Source: an uncultured Pseudomonadota bacterium (GTDB lineage Bacteria > Pseudomonadota > Alphaproteobacteria > Rs-D84). From it: DNA of 17,517 nt. The notes under the pieces are model-generated. The model worked only from the letters and a program-made list of their open reading frames with translations. It searched no databases and had not been told where the DNA came from. Position numbers and translations under genes: made by a program. Position 1 is the first letter of the stretch. Each line of letters begins with the position of its first letter. The stretch is taken from contig OMQP01000011.1 in the NCBI GenBank assembly GCA_900313285.1, positions 1 through 17,517 on the forward strand. Reading direction: 5' to 3'. Of the stretch, positions 14,148-17,517 are shown piece after piece.

Positions 14148-16112
14148 TTACACAAATAAATCTTTTACAAATTGTGCATGTTCGGTAATAAATTTGAATC
14201 TGAATTCTGGTTTTTTCCCCATCAAATCATACACTAATGTTTTTGTTTTTTCTGTATCTTCTTGACCTTCTTCTGTCTTTGGTGGTAAATCAACACGAAT
14301 CAAACGACGTGTCTTTGGCGACATAGTTGTTTCTTTTAACTGATTCGGCATCATTTCACCCAAACCTTTGAATCGGGATATTTCAATTTTCTTGTTTTTG
14401 TATTTTGTACTTTTTAATTCTTCTAATTCTTCATCTGTATCAACATAAATCGATTCGGTTCCACATGTTAATTTATAAAGTGGCGGACAAGATAAATATA
14501 AATGCCCACCATAAATAAGTTGCGGCATGTATTGATAAAAGAACGCCATAAGCAGCGATGCGATATGACTGCCGTCAACATCCGCATCGGTCATAACAAT
14601 AATCTTTTCATAGCGAAGTTTACTGTCATCCCAATCTTTTGCAGTACCAGCACCGATAATATCTATCAAATCATTTAATTCACGATTCGCGCTGAAACGT
14701 TCATCTGAATTAGAAAGAACATTTAAAACCTTTCCACGTAAAGGCATAATCGCCTGGGTTGCACGATCACGTGCCTGCTTTGCAGTTCCACCAGCAGATT
14801 CCCCCTCTACAATAAATAATTCAGTTCCTTCGACACCATGTTTCGAACAATCTGCCAATTTTGCAGGCATACGAATTCGTTTAGTTGGTGTTTTACGTGC
14901 AACATCTTTGACCTGTTTTGTTTTGATACGTGCATTTGCCAAATTTATAACAAAATCCAACAAAGCATTCGCTGTTTTTGGATCAGACGCCAAAAACATT
15001 TCCCACGGATCACGCAATGCATTTTCGGTATATCTTGCAATTTCAGGATTAGATAACTTTTCTTTTGTTTGTCCCAAGAATTGTGGTGTTTTATAAAACA
15101 CAGAAACAATAGCAGCCACAGAATCAAAAACATCTTCACTGATAATAGATGCCGCCGCTTTATTATTTACCTTTTCACCATATGCCTTTAACCCTTTGGT
15201 AATAGCGGCCTTGAACCCTGCTTCGTGTGTTCCACCATCTACTGTTGCGATAGTATTGCAATATGAAGCAAAGAAACCATCGTCAGATGCCGCACCATTT
15301 TCATCAGTTAATACTGTCAAAGCCCATTCAACGCGACCACAATCATCAGGGAAATCGATTGAACCACTGAATATCTTTGGCAAGATACGTGGTTTAGAAT
15401 CTGTTTTTTCCGCGACAAAATCTGCAACACCGTTTGGATAATAAAATACTTTTTCCGCAGGAATGTTCATATCTTCGGTAAGTAATGCAGGATTACAATG
15501 CCATTCAATTTTTACCCCTCGCGACAAAAACGATTTTGCACGTGCCATACGATAAATTTTAATTGGTTTAAATACAGCATTTTCACCAAATATTTGGTCA
15601 TCCAAAGTGAATTTGATTTTTGTCCCATGTGCTTTGGTTGGTGCACCTTTCGTAATAGGACTGGTCACTTTACCACGTGAAAAAGTTTGATTCCATTCGA
15701 AACCGTCCCTGGAAATAGTCACATCCATATTTGAAGACAAAGCATTAACAACCGCAGAACCAACCCCATGTAAACCACCACTGGTTTTATAAACATTATT
15801 ATTGAATTTACCACCAGAATGCAGAGTTGTTAAAATGACTTCCAATGCAGATTTTCCCGGATATTTTGGATGTTCATCAACCGGAATACCACGTCCATCA
15901 TCTGTTATTTCAATAGTTTTAGAATCTATCAGATTTACAACTATTTTCTTTGCGAATCCGGCAACCGCTTCGTCGATTGAATTATCCATAATTTCAACTG
16001 GTAAATGGTGCCATGCTTTTTCGTCTGTACCACCAATATACATACCTGGACGCAAACGAACAGGTTCCAAACCTTCAAGAACTTCTATATCTGACGCATC
16101 GTATTTATTCAT
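14148..16112 (-). CDS. parE: DNA topoisomerase IV subunit B
   Basis: 654 residues from the preferred start. ParE is the ATPase subunit that with ParC decatenates daughter chromosomes. The GHKL ATPase domain has EIMDNSIDEA (Glu40, Asn44), DDGRGIP (71-77) and SGGLHGVG (111-118). The transducer domain has QTKEKL (348-353). The TOPRIM domain has EGESAGG (436-442) and TDADVDGSH (508-516), followed by RFKGLGEM (580-587). Length and the absence of long insertions favour ParE over GyrB, but the two are close relatives. The start at 16112 is chosen because AGGA is 6 bases upstream; ATGs at 16115, 16133 and 16166 have worse spacing or none. parC is not in the window. Confidence 0.93.
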   Translation of the reverse strand: MNKYDASDIEVLEGLEPVRLRPGMYIGGTDEKAWHHLPVEIMDNSIDEAVAGFAKKIVVNLIDSKTIEITDDGRGIPVDEHPKYPGKSALEVILTTLHSGGKFNNNVYKTSGGLHGVGSAVVNALSSNMDVTISRDGFEWNQTFSRGKVTSPITKGAPTKAHGTKIKFTLDDQIFGENAVFKPIKIYRMARAKSFLSRGVKIEWHCNPALLTEDMNIPAEKVFYYPNGVADFVAEKTDSKPRILPKIFSGSIDFPDDCGRVEWALTVLTDENGAASDDGFFASYCNTIATVDGGTHEAGFKAAITKGLKAYGEKVNNKAAASIISEDVFDSVAAIVSVFYKTPQFLGQTKEKLSNPEIARYTENALRDPWEMFLASDPKTANALLDFVINLANARIKTKQVKDVARKTPTKRIRMPAKLADCSKHGVEGTELFIVEGESAGGTAKQARDRATQAIMPLRGKVLNVLSNSDERFSANRELNDLIDIIGAGTAKDWDDSKLRYEKIIVMTDADVDGSHIASLLMAFFYQYMPQLIYGGHLYLSCPPLYKLTCGTESIYVDTDEELEELKSTKYKNKKIEISRFKGLGEMMPNQLKETTMSPKTRRLIRVDLPPKTEEGQEDTEKTKTLVYDLMGKKPEFRFKFITEHAQFVKDLFV

Positions 16113-16219
16113 CATCTTTCCTGTATTTATCATGCTATTATTATAAAAATTTTGCCCTTTTTGCAAGCAAAACTATTCATAACCCGTAAAAAAACGCTAA
16201 AAAATAGTATTTTTATATA

Positions 16220-16247
16220 CTTGATTTTTAATATAATATACCTATAT
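16220..16247 (+). promoter_or_regulatory. Predicted heat-shock (sigma-32) promoter of dnaJ
   Basis: CTTG (16220-16223), a 17-base spacer and CCTATAT (16241-16247) match the alphaproteobacterial heat-shock consensus CTTG-N17/18-CYTATNT. The expected start lies about 20-25 bases before the dnaJ ATG. The same bases can be read as a sigma-70 promoter (TTGATT, 16 bases, TATATA), so dual recognition is possible. The divergent 165-base spacer to parE holds no gene. Confidence 0.6.
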
Positions 16248-16277
16248 ATTTCATACAAAGTTATGTAAGGTAAAAAT

Positions 16278-17402
16278 ATGAACAAAAATCCATACGAAGT
16301 TTTGGGCGTTGCGAAAGACGCCAGCGATGCTGATATAAAAAAGGCATATCATAAATTGGTTATGAAATACCACCCTGATAAAAATCCGGGCGACAAAAGT
16401 GCCGAAGAAAAATTCAAAGAAGTCAATAATGCTTTCGATATATTGAAAGATCCACAAAAACGCGCTGCATATGACCGATTCGGTGATGCTGCGTTTGCTG
16501 GTGGTAATGGTGCCAGTGCGGGCGCTGGTTTTGGTGGAAATCCATTTGGAAATGGTTCGTTCCATTTTGGCGGTGGCGACATGGGCGGAATGGAAGATAT
16601 CCTGCGTGAAGCCATGCGCGGTTTTGGATTTGGCGGTGCCGGATTTGGTGGTGGCGAAGCACATCAACAACGCGGACGCGATTTACTGGATGAAATTGTC
16701 ATAGATTTAAAAGATGCCTATTTTGGTACAACACATACAATAAAATTTACCAGTGCGGTTAAATGCGATAAATGTGATGGAAATGGAACTGCGGATGGAA
16801 AACCTGCAAAAACATGTCCAACATGTGGTGGCACCGGCTACGTTCATGCACGCCAGGGATTTTTTGCGGTTGAAACCCCATGTCCCGACTGTAATGGATT
16901 GGGTAAAAAGATAGATAAAAAATGTTCCCAATGCGATGGAACCGGAACAGTTAATAAACAACGAACATTGGATGTAAAGATTCCTGCAGGCATTATGGAT
17001 GGCGCACGTCTTCGCATGGCCGGCATGGGCGAAGCCGCCCCAAATGGTGGCAAACCAGGTGATTTTTACATTGATGTTCACGTTCGTCCGGATAAACGAT
17101 TTGAACGTATTGGAAACGATTTGTTAATGCATGCGGATCTTGATTTCCCAACATTGGCATTGGGTGGTGAAATTGAAATTGAAACGATTGACGATAAAAA
17201 ATTATCGGTCAAAATCCCAAGTGGAACCCAGGTTGGTGAAAAATTACGTGTTCGCGGACACGGTATGCCAAATGGCCGTGGTGGATTCGGTGATTTATAT
17301 ATAGAAATAGGAATAACAATTCCAAAGAAATTAAGTGAAAAACAAAAGAAAGCGTTAAATGAATTCGCCGGAATAAAATCTGACAAAAAAGGATGGTTTT
17401 AA
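16278..17402 (+). CDS. dnaJ: Chaperone protein DnaJ (type I Hsp40)
   Basis: 374 residues, the full type I architecture. The J domain (1-70) has the HPD motif at 32-34 that stimulates DnaK ATPase. A Gly/Phe-rich linker follows (about 75-128), then a zinc-binding domain with four CxxCxGxG repeats (Cys 163/166, 180/183, 202/205, 216/219), then the C-terminal substrate-binding domains. It delivers unfolded clients to DnaK. AAGG lies 7 bases before the ATG. In many alphaproteobacteria dnaJ follows dnaK; here it stands alone, divergent from parE, with its own predicted heat-shock promoter and terminator. Confidence 0.97.
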   Translation: MNKNPYEVLGVAKDASDADIKKAYHKLVMKYHPDKNPGDKSAEEKFKEVNNAFDILKDPQKRAAYDRFGDAAFAGGNGASAGAGFGGNPFGNGSFHFGGGDMGGMEDILREAMRGFGFGGAGFGGGEAHQQRGRDLLDEIVIDLKDAYFGTTHTIKFTSAVKCDKCDGNGTADGKPAKTCPTCGGTGYVHARQGFFAVETPCPDCNGLGKKIDKKCSQCDGTGTVNKQRTLDVKIPAGIMDGARLRMAGMGEAAPNGGKPGDFYIDVHVRPDKRFERIGNDLLMHADLDFPTLALGGEIEIETIDDKKLSVKIPSGTQVGEKLRVRGHGMPNGRGGFGDLYIEIGITIPKKLSEKQKKALNEFAGIKSDKKGWF

Positions 17403-17432
17403 AAAACACCGCTCAAATGGGCGGTGTTTTTT
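17401..17432. terminator. Terminator after dnaJ
   Basis: A hairpin (17401-17414 with 17419-17432), core CACCGCTC-AAAT-GGGCGGTG with one G-U pair, is preceded by A6 and followed by a run of T. The left arm begins inside the dnaJ stop codon. Confidence 0.9.
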
Positions 17433-17493
17433 TGATGGAACGATTCCAGAAAACAAATAATTCTTAAAAACTTTTATCCGTCTAAAACTCTAT

Positions 17494-17517
17494 GTCATGC
17501 TGAGGGAACGTAGTGAC
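17494..17517 (+). repeat. Start of a possible dispersed intergenic repeat, cut by the window end
   Basis: The last 24 bases begin GTCATGCTGAGGGAA and end GTAGTGAC, with GTCA and TGAC as inverted ends. Its base composition is richer in G than the surrounding spacer. The pattern resembles the GTCAT-CTGAG-GAA type intergenic repeats that I recall from many bacterial genomes, but only one incomplete copy is visible here. Bases 17433-17493 hold nothing I can identify. Confidence 0.3.

Noticed and set aside
14148..16166. N-terminal extension of parE to ATGs at 16133 or 16166
   Set aside because: The ribosome site AGGA is correctly spaced only for 16112, and the protein family begins at that point.
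1..17517. CRISPR arrays, tRNA or rRNA genes, insertion sequences, riboswitches
   Set aside because: Reading through the spacers shows no regularly spaced repeats, no cloverleaf-like or T-loop (GGTTCGAATCC) sequences, no transposase and no long structured leader; no spacer exceeds about 205 bases.

Overview
The window looks like a chromosomal segment of a low-GC (roughly one third G+C by eye), probably host-associated alphaproteobacterium. The support is indirect. uvrC is followed by pgsA, a classical alphaproteobacterial-style heat-shock promoter (CTTG-N17-CCTATAT) precedes dnaJ, and the pilin-like protein and envelope genes are of Gram-negative type. There is no tRNA, rRNA, insertion sequence or CRISPR array. 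The genes are mostly housekeeping, tightly packed and separated by compact hairpin terminators.

Layout. Bases 1-87 hold the end of an unidentified plus-strand gene. On the minus strand (91-1826) tolB is translationally coupled to a secreted thermonuclease-like gene. A divergent promoter region rich in the heptamer TATACAT separates tolB from a plus-strand two-gene cassette (2032-3172): a ribbon-helix-helix-like small protein, then a 301-residue protein that I read as a distant DinD (DNA-damage-inducible protein D) relative. Two small minus-strand envelope genes follow, a VirB2/TrbC-like pilin subunit and a cysteine-bearing lipoprotein. Next come class II fructose-bisphosphate aldolase (+), then efp, ppa and dnaN (-).

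From 7685 to 11985 the minus strand carries an apparent four-gene operon, transcribed in the order type IV pilin-like gene, rluC-like pseudouridine synthase, asmA-like gene, cdaA-type diadenylate cyclase. The gaps are only 0, 9 and 2 bases. uvrC and pgsA run on the plus strand from a very short divergent spacer, so uvrC may be leaderless. parE (-) and dnaJ (+) diverge from a 165-base spacer. The window ends in the start of what looks like a dispersed intergenic repeat.

The points most worth a second look are: the RHH plus DinD-like cassette and its operator-like region; a c-di-AMP cyclase in an apparent alphaproteobacterium, inside an envelope operon; a UvrC lacking the usual ~100-120 residue segment between its UVR and nuclease domains while keeping all catalytic residues; tolB detached from the tol-pal cluster; and the isolated VirB2-like plus lipoprotein pair.
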